Assembly: GCA_027919835.1 (NCBI GenBank)
Contig: JANVFP010000015.1
Span: 558,001-622,000 of the forward strand
From: Lentinula raphanica
Lineage: Eukaryota; Basidiomycota; Agaricomycetes; Agaricales; Omphalotaceae
Length of the DNA: 64,000 nt
Direction of reading: 5' to 3'
Below are positions 21,501 to 32,712 of this stretch, in pieces. The translations under genes were made by a program, and so were the position numbers. The notes below the pieces were generated by a model. It was not told the origin of the DNA. It did no database searches and was given only the letters and a program-made list of their open reading frames with translations. The number at the start of each line of letters is the position of its first letter. The stretch's first letter is position 1.

Positions 21501-24500
21501 CCACCACCTATTTCAATACCTGTCTTCGACCCTCCTCCTGTCATAGCAACCGCACCTATACCCATGAAGGTGAACACTGGCATCACATTCCGTAGTACAC
21601 TATCTGGGGCCAGCCTGGCTAGCCCTGCGATTAGCAGTAGAGCCTGATGAATTGTTTGCGGATTGGCTGATAGCCGGATGATGTCAACAAGTACATCCAA
21701 ACGGATGGGAGTTGGAGTGAAATTTGGAGGGTCCCGAATGCCAGTGGCGACATAATCAATACTGGACATGATGTTTTGGCAGGCAAATTCGATGGATGTT
21801 GCGCTACTGACCGAGACTCCTGAAGCATGGAATTGGACAAGTTGAGACAATGTGTCCAGTAAATGGGGAATGAGTTCAAATGAGTGAGGTAGATGTTCGA
21901 TGATTGGTTTCGTGGTTGACTCTGCGACAGAGGTGAAGGACAATGACGCCAAGACTTCAGCGAAAGTTGATAAACGGTGAAACGGGGTAACCTTTCCCTC
22001 GTTACTGGCATCACATTGAGTAAAGAGACTCGAACCCAGAAAGCAGAAACATACGAGTCGGTTCCAGAGGGTTCAACTCTAGCTTTCTTCGATTTCGGCT
22101 CCAATGCTGATTCTGCACCTTCAGTGACTTGTCCAACAGCTTTGCAGCATTGATTTAACAGGGTTATGATAACCTGCGCTTGATCATCGGTTGCAAGTCC
22201 AAGTAATCTTCCAAGTAGCGTCTTCACAGAGACAGTCTAGTCGTAAATTTCTATCATCGATCACGGACACCGCGGCATTTAACGAGCATACCTCTACCCC
22301 CATCTGTGCTTTGCTGTCAGCGGCAACAGCAGCATCGAGTACAACGTTCGCTAACTCTATCCGTTGGTCTTTCCTCAGAACTGCGGAAGTCCAGATCCTC
22401 GTCGTACACTCAGACAGTACAGGCCGAAGCGCCACAAGAGTATCTAGGATAGATGATAAGCGGGACTAAGGCTCCAACACGTTTGCGGAATCGCACCGTT
22501 ATCCCCGAAAGCCCTTGTCAACAATCCGCATAGAAGTGTCCAAGGTTTACTTCCTTTGTAATCGTCGTCCAATTCAAGGATACCAGGATCACTGAAAACT
22601 GCCTTGACCCCCAACTTGGCAGCGGCCATCCAATTGGACGATATCGTTCGGCCTTTCTTGTCTTTCTTCGTCTCCTTTTGCTTGGCGTTCACAATACTAT
22701 GTAGGAAAGGAAGCAATAATAATGCGGCCACTGCTTCTGGGTGTGTCTTTTTACCATTTCGCGAAGCATGTTTCTTCGCTCTGTTCGAGAACCGCTGTTG
22801 GGCGGCTATGAAACAGGGCAGAACGACTCGAAGAAGTTCAGCCTGTGCTTCCGCGAGTATACTGAGAGCATTGATATGAGAAAGAAGGTAACAAAGTATA
22901 TGTGTACGATATTTGATCGAATGTTTTTCTTGATTGTGATCCCTAGACAAGCAGGGTGAGTTCATTGTTATACAAAGTGAGAGAATGAATGCGAAGGGGG
23001 ATGTCGATATCTGTGGTGGAAATATCCCAAAGAATCTCAAAGCAGCTTGGAACTTACCCTGAAGCAAATTGTTCTGCATGCCAGGCACCGATATAGTCCC
23101 TATCGGCCAGGAAGTGTTCTCTGACTTCGAAGAGAGCGGAAACATAGGTAGCGAGGTCATCCGGAGACAGGTACTGCAAGTCAGCGTCACTTCTTTGAAT
23201 GCCTGTTGGTGAAATGAGATGAATCCCGATAGTCCCAAGAGAAAATGTCAATTACCATAGACTCTATCGAAAGCATACACCAAGTCAAACTTTCTGCCTT
23301 TTCCATTCTCGTCCGCAACCAATGCCTTTATGGAGGTCAAGCAACTTATTGCCGCCTTCCTTGATTCTTGCGCTGGAGAAGAGAGTGCGATGACGATCGT
23401 AGGAAGAAGGGTTTGGAAATCCACAATGGCCTTCCCAGGTGTCGTAGAGGTATGAGCTTCAAGGAATGCTGCAAGATGGCATAAAGTCGAAGTGCGCCAA
23501 GATGGAGTGATGTCCTCATCTACAAGAGCTTTCGGGTCGGACGTACGATCAGAACGTAACCAGACATTCGTGAGAAAAACGCCAGCCTCCGGCCCCAAAT
23601 TGGTGAATAATACACGCAGGACGAACACTTTAGCCTGACCTGCATTTATCGTGGTTATGACATAGTGGTATAACTGCTGCAGTAGAGCTGCATAAGTATC
23701 GTGCTGAGACTCTGATTGAGCCCATTCAACTGTATCCATCGATTTCGTCCCAGATGGCTGAAGAGCAGCGATGTCAGATAGAATAGCAAGATAGAGGAGG
23801 CCTTCAGTGGTACGACTAGTGGGCTTGCTAACGACCTGAGCAGGGATTTTGGTAGACAATGTATCTTCTAATCCGTCTTCCACATCTGGAAATCGTGGAA
23901 GGTCATCTTGGCGACCCAGGACGTCAAGAAACTGAAGAGCAACTTTGGTAGGAGTATCGGAAATTTTGAGAATCGCGCGGATGATCAACAAACTGAGTAC
24001 TCGAACGAACTGATTCGTGTCCGTGAGCATGTTGATGAGCGTCGTGCAGTATAGATCCTTGCTTTGCGAAGATACAATGTTGCCTAGGGACATGTAAGCT
24101 CAGTTCTGAAGTGACAATGGAATCGTGACTAGTACACTTACTAGCGATTTGCCCCGTCAATGCAGCGTTCAACCGCTGCAATCGTTCTGCCTCTTCTTCC
24201 TCGCCCACTGATGACATAGCCTTTGTACATTGTGTAATCCACGAGTGAGACTTTCCGGCTTCTTCGAGTAAATCCCATACCACGTCGGCAGTCTTTCCTC
24301 TCGGTTTTGAGTAGAGGATATAAGGAAATATGAACAGAAGGAAGATCGTGTTCGCCCAATCCGTGTCCCAGTCTGGCGTGGCAAATGCTAGTTTTTGAAT
24401 GATGAATGCCAGGTGAGCTCTGACAACCGCGCGTTTAGGTGGTTTGATCGCCTCAGAGGGTGGAACTCCGGGCGAAGGAGGAGCAGGAAAGAGAACTCCC

Positions 24501-26473
24501 TGAACCAATGCAACGTATCTGGTGGCATTGTCCTTCGTGGACAACACAATGCTGCACAGTGTTCTCTCCCTACTGACAGAGTCGTAAAGAGTCTCTAAAA
24601 CCGGAACGTCGGTATCAATGACTCGAGATAGAAGAGCCTCGGATATCGATTCTAGATCAGCATTGTCCGCATTCTGAAGGAGGTCCAGGAGGATTTTGAC
24701 TCCGCTTACACGAGCGTTGGAGTTAGCGCTCGACGATGCAAGCAGCGCGTCCCGAAGGTTAGATGATGATGCGGAGGAAATCGCAGAGATGGTACCCAAA
24801 GACAAAGACATGATAAGCTCGTCTAACTTTTTGAGATCGGCCTCTTCGAAATCATCAACGTCGTTGAGTTCATCTCGTGCAGAAGTGAGGACCTCTAGAT
24901 ATCTCTGATGTAATATCGATAGCAGAGAATGTATCCCTCCTGCGGTTGCGAAATGGCAAGAAGAACGAAGGAAGAGCGTTGTTATACGATGGATAAAAGT
25001 TGTTGGCGGTGGAGGCGATGTGGAGACGAGAACAGTTTCAAGTGTGCGAAGGGCTTGCGACGCCTTCTCAGCGTCAGAAGAAGTCAATCTGTGAGGAGAG
25101 ATACAGTCACGATATCATAACTTGCAGCAGACAAAAAGCTTCACCTTGTCACTAATATTTCCAAGAACGGCCCAAGGACTTTCTCGGCACCATCCCATAA
25201 TCCAAGTGCGCTTACGAATTCTGGAAGGAAATGTCTGGGAAGTCGACATAAACAAGAGGCATGATCTGTTCGAGGAAAGAGCTTACGGGACGGCCAGTAG
25301 CTTATCCAGCATATCTTCGGATACATCAGAATCCACAAGTTCGTTCTGCGTAGCGCAGACCGCCACAAGAGTTTTGACTAGGTGTTGTGCGCTGATAGAA
25401 GACCCTGGTGCCGCCGCATCAATCATTGAAGAGAGTATGACTTTTAAGGCAGCAGAAGAAAGCGAATGTGGCACTCTTGATGAGAGGGCGGCGAGAAGGA
25501 TGTAGGAGGTAAGCTAGATGGCAGATGATGGATCAAGACTCCAGTCCGAGGGTGCAAAATGGGATCGAAGACTCACTATAGCGTCTCGTTCCGCACCGTC
25601 ATAACTTTTGCTGTTTCCGCTTCTCGAACTCATCTTTGCTTTGACCTTCGGTATGACCGATAGAGGCTCAATGACCGCAGCGAACACCAACACGGATGTG
25701 CCTTCTGACATGCCCTTGGCACCATTGGACCCATGTGCCAGTATAAAGTCGTGTATAGTCGCTGCCCAAAACGCGACCAGTGTTCTGAACAGTTTTCCAC
25801 CGGAGAAAGAACCATCCTTGGGTCCCTTGAGAGCTTCACCCAAGAGTCGCACCACCAACCGGGCGACATCCCCATGCTGAAGCATAGCTTGCACCAAAGC
25901 TTTCCTAGAAAGCACCAGATCAGCTTGGGAAGTAGGTTTTTGGGCTTGCTTTTGATAGGGCACCAGGAATTTGAGTATTGGGTCCTTGTTTAGGTGAAGG
26001 ATAGACAGCATCTTTCCCCAGTAATATGTCTCATGGTAGGGTAGGAATAGGGAGACCAAAGCGCGAATGTTGAACTCGTTGATGCGGAATCTGCGCACAA
26101 GCCATTCTAGCACTTTGGAGGCAGACCCTTCCATTAGATATGCTCCCATTTCCTTCAAACACCCTTCCAACGCAGCATCCAATTCTCGAGTAGCCTCCGG
26201 ATTGAGTAGAGTTCGATCGACATTCCTTGCGTGGTAGGAGAGCAAGCTGTCTTCATAGACACTTATTCGAGGATTCAAAATCATCAAAGCTTCGAAACCA
26301 CTTCGGCCAAGAGCGAATACAGCGTCGAGGTCGTACTCTGCTGCGTCTCGTGCATTGGCGAAAAGATAAGATTCGACAGAAGCGTGTTTTCCACGAGTAC
26401 GACTGCGGTCAAGGATTATTTGGGCATTCTGAGAGGCCTGAGAGGCGAGCTGCGATGCCAAAGCAGTTGGCAT
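18504..26473 (-). CDS. UTP10: U3 snoRNP/SSU-processome protein Utp10 (HEATR1/BP28)
   Basis: A nucleolar HEAT-repeat scaffold of the t-UTP subcomplex, needed for pre-18S processing and Pol I transcription. The ATG is at 26473 (MPTALASQLASQASQNAQ), not the non-ATG codon 27 bp upstream. The N-terminus is diagnostic: the ASVESYLF / AEYDLDAVFALGRSGFEAL region, then VLEWLVRRFRINEFNIRALV and SLFLPYHETYYW. A very long series of helical repeats follows over some 8 kb and many introns, with the basic AKKHASRNGKKTHPEA patch near 22750. The C-terminus (18504-19163) has ETATFVAECCEDENDLV, matching the BP28CT end of the family. Expected length is about 2,000 residues, which the 7.97-kb locus allows. Confidence 0.92.
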
Positions 26474-26706
26474 CTCTACTCGATGAGAGGATGAAGACAA
26501 AAATTTCAGGCGGCAGGCTGAGCGCGCTTGTTCGCATGGAATTTAGACGCTCAACAGACCAGCCTCTTGAGACTAGAGGCAAGGGGAAAGATTGAAATTT
26601 ATGTCAGTATACACTACTATGTAAGTAACTATCCAATGTGATCGCCTATTTGAACCTCTCTCCGTATGTGCCCTTTGGCATTCAACACGGACTTCTGGAG
26701 AGCGGT

Positions 26707-28748
26707 TCACTGTCTTATCACAAGCATACTGTCGTTATTACAAGAACTGCCAGAATCAATGTTGAAGAGATCCAACTTGACCGACCTATTCTCGCCCAGA
26801 GCAGTTTTTTCCATATTTATATTCTTTCCCATCTCTTTCAACAACTCTGGATCCATTGTTGATGCTGAATATAGGGTTGTCGTACCGTTATTGTGGTGAA
26901 CCGGAACACGGATTGAGCCTCCAGGTGTGCTTCCTGCGCCGCTCGTGCTATAAGTGATTGGTTCTATGACGGAACATGGAGCTCCAGGCTGGCAGAAAGG
27001 TTTGTGGTTCTTCCAATCCTTAAGGGTACAAGGATTCAATTAGCAAATGGTACGAACAGCCAATGAAGTTGATAAATACACATGCCTCTTTTTCTGATAT
27101 GTATGAAATGTTCCGGTCAGTCCTGGGCAAACGCGAATGAGGATTGAATATTGAATGCTCACGACAACTGAGGATAGAAAATTGAAGAGAGATCGGCGAC
27201 TTCAGCAGCTAGTATGAGGCATAGAACATCTTCACCGTTTACCACAATATGAGGGCTTCTTGTCTCGGTCACATTTTCCAGAGCCTGCATCCAGATCGGA
27301 GGTACATGTCAAGAAATCGTCCAAGGCCGAGAGATCCCAACCCACGAACATTGGTATAACATCTTGCCAGTAGCCGCCTCAATCTCGCAGTCAACATTCG
27401 CACATCGATATCTATTTGGCTTCTTCATCATCTTTCTTTCTACAGCCAATCGTTCAAGCCTCGTCGTAGCGTTCCTTTGTTTCAATGCTTTGACAATCCA
27501 CTTGAAGTGGATCAGAAGCTCCGGAACCTTGAGCCTATCGATGAGAGGCTCGACTGTAGTTCGGGCAAAGAGAATAACATTGGCCGTAGCTACGAGCCTG
27601 TGAGAGCCACGATCGTTTTGAGAAGCGATGCGAACGGCTTCGTCTGCGTGGTAGATTGCGGCATATCCCGAAAATCGACGTCGCTTGTACGGCCGGCGGT
27701 ATACCAGAATACCAGTAAGGAGTGGGCCATGGAACGCGTCTGAGCAGATACTTTCTCGTCCAAAGCGGCTTTGAGAAGGTACGATCTGCTCAGAAAACGA
27801 TCCGTTTCACATTGGATACCGTACTTCAACCTGGATAAGAGAGTAAGTATGGTGGTGAGATGTCAAATCTAGTAGAAATAGAGACATAGATACCTCAAAC
27901 CAGCATCTATAGCCGCAACACCATCCCCTGCTTCCCTCTTGACTTGCTCCAATGTCATAAACGTTGTTCGGTACTTGATCATTATAAGGAGATCTTCGAA
28001 CGAATACAATCTACGAATCTTGTCGGAGGGGCTAGAGGCCATGGGATACGGTTCGCTGTTCATGTACTCGTACGCGTAGTACATCAGTAATTGATGAGTA
28101 TCCGAATCTGCATCCTAAGGCGAACGGGGCATCAACGCGCCCCCTTTGGGGCCTGGCTGTGGGCGAGAAGAAAACGCAATCGAGTCTGGAGTGACAAGAA
28201 GGGCACGAGCGAGACCTGCAAGACCGTGCGCGTTTGCTATACCATCGTACATTACTTGAAAATGCTTCTGAGCTTCTTCGGTCAGATCGACAAAGTCAAC
28301 CTTGCCACACCGTTCTCCTTCTACTCCAAGGGCTTTGAACTGTGTCTCTACTGCCTCCGCGAGCGAACAGTCATCTGTTGTGAGCTTCCATGGGCCATAA
28401 GGAGCCATTGGCACGGATCCGATGGGACTCTTTTCTTGGTTCAAGACGGTGTTGAATAAATGCATCAACCCAAAACAAATTTCGAGAGCAGCGTCTTTGG
28501 CATTATTAAGGGAAATAGGAAAGCCCTGACGCGTTTTGATCCTTTCCGACAGGGAGAATTTGGTGCGCTGCAATTTTGCTTTCGTTTTGGAGGAGAAAGA
28601 GTATATGGGAGGGAGGTGAGATCGGGATGTAACGCAAGTCGAAATGCCAGACGTTGGGCACTAGCCCGGAAGGCCCGGGAGCGAGAGGCCTGCGGGGAAG
28701 CGCATTGAATTTTTTGATACATTCTGCTTGCCAGATTGCATCCGACAT
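26707..28748 (-). pseudogene. MYND-finger protein pseudogene, paralogue of the gene at 29151-31209
   Basis: It starts MSDAIWQAECIKKFNAL at 28748 and follows the downstream paralogue exon by exon. Two lesions are visible against the paralogue. First, CCCTTAATAATG near 28508 replaces CCCTTATAATG, a one-base insertion that shifts frame. Second, there is an in-frame TAG after ALMPRSP at about 28112-28117. The 3' half retains intact-looking exons: CANVDCEIEAATGKMLYQC, CDRDKKPSYCGK and DWKNHKPFCQPGAPCS. It also keeps the same 5-nt (27163-27167) and 8-nt (27086-27093) micro-exons. The intron after the 8-nt exon would start GC instead of GT. Probably a recently inactivated tandem duplicate. Confidence 0.8.
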
Positions 28749-29150
28749 GGCGGTATGAGTGTAGGAGAAAAGATTTGCAAGTCAAAAATTACCATATGTG
28801 GTAATACCCCTGACAAAATTGCCGCCTGGGCGCTCAATTCTTCTGATTCATGCAACTTTGTTGCAAAGTCTCCCCTCTCCCCATAAAACAGCAGGAAACC
28901 CTGCCTCAAAAGGATGGCAAAAATACTAACATAGATGTCGACAGTCCACCAGGACTTGCTAGTACCGCCGGAGACTGCAGGTTGAACACAGAGGTTAATG
29001 TTAATGCCAGTTCCACTATTAGCCTCTATGAATAATACTGTTATCACTAGTAGTACATCGTAGTTCCATACACTACCTATCCTGGTTTGTGTAACTATGT
29101 GAGCCCGGGTCTTGTGCGCTTCGGCATTGCATGGCCTGGCGGGGAACGGC
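28749..29150. other. Spacer between the tandem MYND paralogues
   Basis: No gene seen. Small hairpins occur: ATTACCA/TGGTAAT with a 4-nt loop near 28788-28805, and GCAAC-type repeats near 28855. Confidence 0.5.
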
Positions 29151-31209
29151 TCAGTATCTGACTTCGAGTATAGTACGGTCGGCGTAATGGCGCGAACTAG
29201 AATTAATCTTGCGTATATCCAGCTTGACCGACCTATTCTCGCCCAGTGAAGCTTCTTCTAAGACCGTACTATTTCGTGCCCCCATCTCTTTCAGCATCTC
29301 TGAGTCCATTGTCGATGTCATTAGTAGTGACGTCTTGCCATTGTCGTGATCGAGTGGAACGCGGATTGAGCCTCCAGCACTGCATCCTACGCTGCTCGTA
29401 CTATAGGTGATTCGGTCTACAACGGAGCATGGAGCGCCAGGTTGGCAGAAGGGTTTATGGTTCTTCCAATCCTAACCCAAATGAGAGTTCATTCAATACA
29501 GAAGGTTCGAACAAGCAATGAACCATGAAGACGCACCTCTTTTTCTAGAATAGTTATGCGAAATGTTTAAATTAGCCCTGTAAAAGAAGACGAGAGTGCA
29601 CGGTGCTCACGACAACTTGAGAAAAGAAAAGAACTGTTAGCCACTTCGGTTACTATAGAACGCATAGGATGTCTTTACCGTTTTCCACAATATGAAGGCT
29701 TCTTGTCTGAGTCACAACTTCCAGAGCCTGTATATAGATCGGAACTGGCATCAGTGAACCATCCAAGGCCGAGAAAGGTCAACGCACGAACATTTATACA
29801 GCATCTTTCCAGAATCCGATTCGACTCTGCACCCAACATTTGCACATCGATATCTGTTTGGCTTTTTCGTCATCTTTCTTTCCACAACCAATTGTTCAAG
29901 CCTCAAAGCAGCCTGCCTTTGCCTCAACGCCTCGACGACCCACGGGAAGTTGATGAAAAGCTGCGGTGCCCCGAAATCATCGATGAGAAACTTGACTATG
30001 TTTCGTGCAAACTGGAGAACCTGAGCTGAAGCAAAGACCCTGTCAGGGCCAGAGTTGCCTTCAGAAGCGATGCGAACAGCTTCGTTTGCGTGATAAGATG
30101 TAGCAAGGATATCCCGAGGGTCGAAATCGCGGGGTTCACGACCGGCGGCGTACCAAAAGATCAGTACGGAATGGGCCATGGTACGATGCTGAGCAGAGGC
30201 ATTTTCGTCCAAAGCGACTTTGAGGAGGTACAATCTGCTTAGGATACGATCGGGTTCGCATTGGATACCGTATTTCAGCCTGGATGAATAATTCCTCATC
30301 GGGATGTTGAACTGAGAGATGGACTGTAGAGGCATACCTCAAAGCAGCATCTACGGCCGCAAATCCATCCCCCGCATCTGCTTTCCTCTTGGCTTGCTCT
30401 AAGGACACAGTCGTTATGTAGGCCTTGATTATTTCGAGGCGCTCTCCAATTGGACGGAAACTACGTAACCTCTCGGACGGGCGGTGAACCATAGGATGCG
30501 GTTCACTGTTCTCAAACTCGTGCGCATACATAATCAGCTGTTGGAACTCTTTGTCCTCGGGTGTGTTACCATGATAAAGAGAAGGGGGTATCAACATCCA
30601 CGCTTCGGGGTTTGGCTGTGCAAGAGACGAAAACGCAATAGAAATTGGAGCGACGAGACGGTCACCAGCGGAACTCGTGAAGCCGTTTGCATCTGTTGGC
30701 ATCAGCCGATAAAATGGCTTAAAGTAATCATGAGCTTTATGAGTCAGATCAACCGTAAAGTCGACCTTGCACCGTTTTCCTTTCACTCCAAGTGCTTTGA
30801 ACTTTGTCTCTACTGCCTCCGCGAGCGAACGGTCATCCGTTGTAAGCTTCCAGGGACCATAAGGAGCCGTTATGGCTCCAATAGGAGTCTTATCTTGACC
30901 AAAGACGGTGTTGAATGAATGCATCAACCCGAAACAAATGTCGAGGGCAGCTTCTTCGGCATTATAAGGGAAATAGCCTGTAGTAAGCCATGGTGCGTTC
31001 GTCTCCTTCCCGATAGGAAGAACTTGATGTGCTACAAGTTTGTTTTCTGCTTGGACAAGAAAGAGTATATGGAAAGGAGGGGAGAAGGGGATAAAACGCA
31101 AGTCAAAATGCCAGACGTTGGGCACTAAACCGGAAGGCCCGGGAGCGAGAGGCTTGCGAGAAAGGGCATTGAATTTCTCAATACATTCTGCTTGCCAGAT
31201 TGCATCCAT
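29151..31209 (-). CDS. MYND-type zinc finger protein of unknown function
   Basis: A member of a family common in mushrooms; function unknown. The start at 31209 reads MDAIWQAECIEKFNALSRKP. The large first exon encodes an uncharacterised N-terminal domain (WHFDLRFIPFSPPFHILFL, YGPWKLTTDDRSLAEAVE). It joins by a short intron (AALR to LKYGIQCEPDRILSRLYLL) to a helical region. The MYND finger is assembled from five pieces: CANVGC...YKC, CDSDKKPSYCGK, a 5-nt exon (29611-29615), an 8-nt exon (29537-29544) and DWKNHKPFC. Together they give the canonical C-QKEDW-K-H-C end. The protein ends in VRY at 29151. It is the intact neighbour of the pseudogene at 26.7-28.7 kb. MYND fingers usually bind proline-rich partners. 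Confidence 0.82.
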
Positions 31210-31236
31210 GGTGGTGGTGGTGGTGGTGGTAGTGGA
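31209..31236. repeat. TGG/CCA trinucleotide microsatellite abutting a start codon
   Basis: On the minus strand a CCA run leads straight into the ATG of the MYND gene, producing a CCACCATGG context like a strong initiation consensus. Confidence 0.6.
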
Positions 31237-31520
31237 GAGAAAAGGAGGCTCTCAAATTGGAGATTGTTCAGTGTTTCGGAAATCGTACTGCCCCTGACCT
31301 ATTACATATTTTAAGGAGGCGAGTGTTGAGTGTTAGCGTAATTCTTGGAAAGCGATTCTGCGATAGTAAGTCGGAAGAAAAGGATGAGCTAGCCTCCATG
31401 AACCTGATCATGATACTTATACTAAATGAAGTTGCCCATTTCTCCTTCATCCTCTTTACTCTTTCAGATTGGTGACTACCTCACCTCACATGCGGTCTCA
31501 TACACAGTGTTATTTAGATT

Positions 31521-32539
31521 TCAGGTTGGTACAAATCGAATCTGGGCGTACTGCGTTTCAATAGTCTCCTCCGAAGGTTTACTCTTAACATAGAACGCAA
31601 CTTCAGCAATCCCCAATGCCTCCTCTTTGCTCACAGAAAGTAGCAGGCGACATTTGTGTCCTTCAAGGCCTTTGACGGTATCTAGAATCCATTCGCGTTC
31701 GCCGTCAGCAGAAGCGACACCAGGATCGCCGATGATATAACCGAGATTTCGAGAGAGTTCGTCCCATCGTCCTGAAGGGACTTCAAAACGTACATGAGCA
31801 ATCCCCTCCGCTGTGCAAGGATGCTCAATGATGGTATGATCATTGGAGGGTACCTAGAAATCACCCCATCGTGGACATCGATGAGAGTAGAGAATCGAAA
31901 GTAATTGTACGCACTCTGAGATCGCGGGGAGTTACGTCGGCGCAGAAGAATGGCAGTGGAAGCCTCCTTTCTATACCTTCGTCTGGCCGTCGAGGCGGTG
32001 TTAATACCCATTTGAGGATCTGGCCATCAGGTCGCTTTCTACCGCCTGGTATCTCAGGACCATACAGGTCATCGTCGCCTCCCTGCTTGGCACGACTATT
32101 GATGATAGAATTAATATGAATTGCTTCTGAGTAGATCCCCAGGAATGAATAGTCGATCCAGCCTGGTGCTTTCAATGCCCATGGATGATTCTCTCGAGCT
32201 ATGCGCTCTGGACTGCCAGAGGGATAAGCATCCACAGGTTTCACGAAAGATATGAGTTCCAAGTAAACGCCATCTCCAAGGATCTACAAAGATCAACGAT
32301 AGAGCAGGACACGAGCTGTCCATTGCTCACGATAAGCGAATTCTCTGTCAGTGCATCAGCATGTTGCCCGCCAGGAAGTACACTGTACAAAAGAAATAAA
32401 ATGCATGAACATGGTTGAGTCAATAAATATTTGCTGACTTGAATCCTAGCTTTCTAAATTCTTCTGCATTCTCTTTTACCGTTCCAGGAGGTGAGAGATA
32501 TATGATATGGTCCAAGCATTTTGTAGAAGGTAGAGCCAT
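31521..32539 (-). CDS. Glyoxalase-like domain protein
   Basis: Probably a VOC-superfamily, glyoxalase-like (Glyoxalase_3 type) protein; substrate unknown. Four exons: MALPSTKCLDHIIYLSPPG at 32539, then VLPGGQHADALTENSLI, then ILGDGVYLELISFVKPVDAY with RENHPWALKAPGWIDYSFLG. The last exon carries VPSNDHTIIEHPCTAEGIAHVRFEV and ends QIRFVPT at 31521. The entry LDHI.Y and the GGxHADxxTxN signature are typical of this family, whose members are called glyoxalase-like without proven activity. All four exons join in phase with 45-65 bp introns. It is divergent from the membrane protein gene at 32713, 173 bp away. Confidence 0.85.
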
Positions 32540-32712
32540 GTTCGAAGAGCACAGTGAAGCTTGGAACAAACAGAGATCAACAATACTTCTATCACATGGA
32601 TCACATGAAAAAACATACGGTAACCCTGCGGTAACGCTTTACTTACTTCTTGCATAAAATATATGAAGAAAGCTTGCAAACTCTTCGCTTGTCTTCGTCG
32701 ACAGCATTTGTA

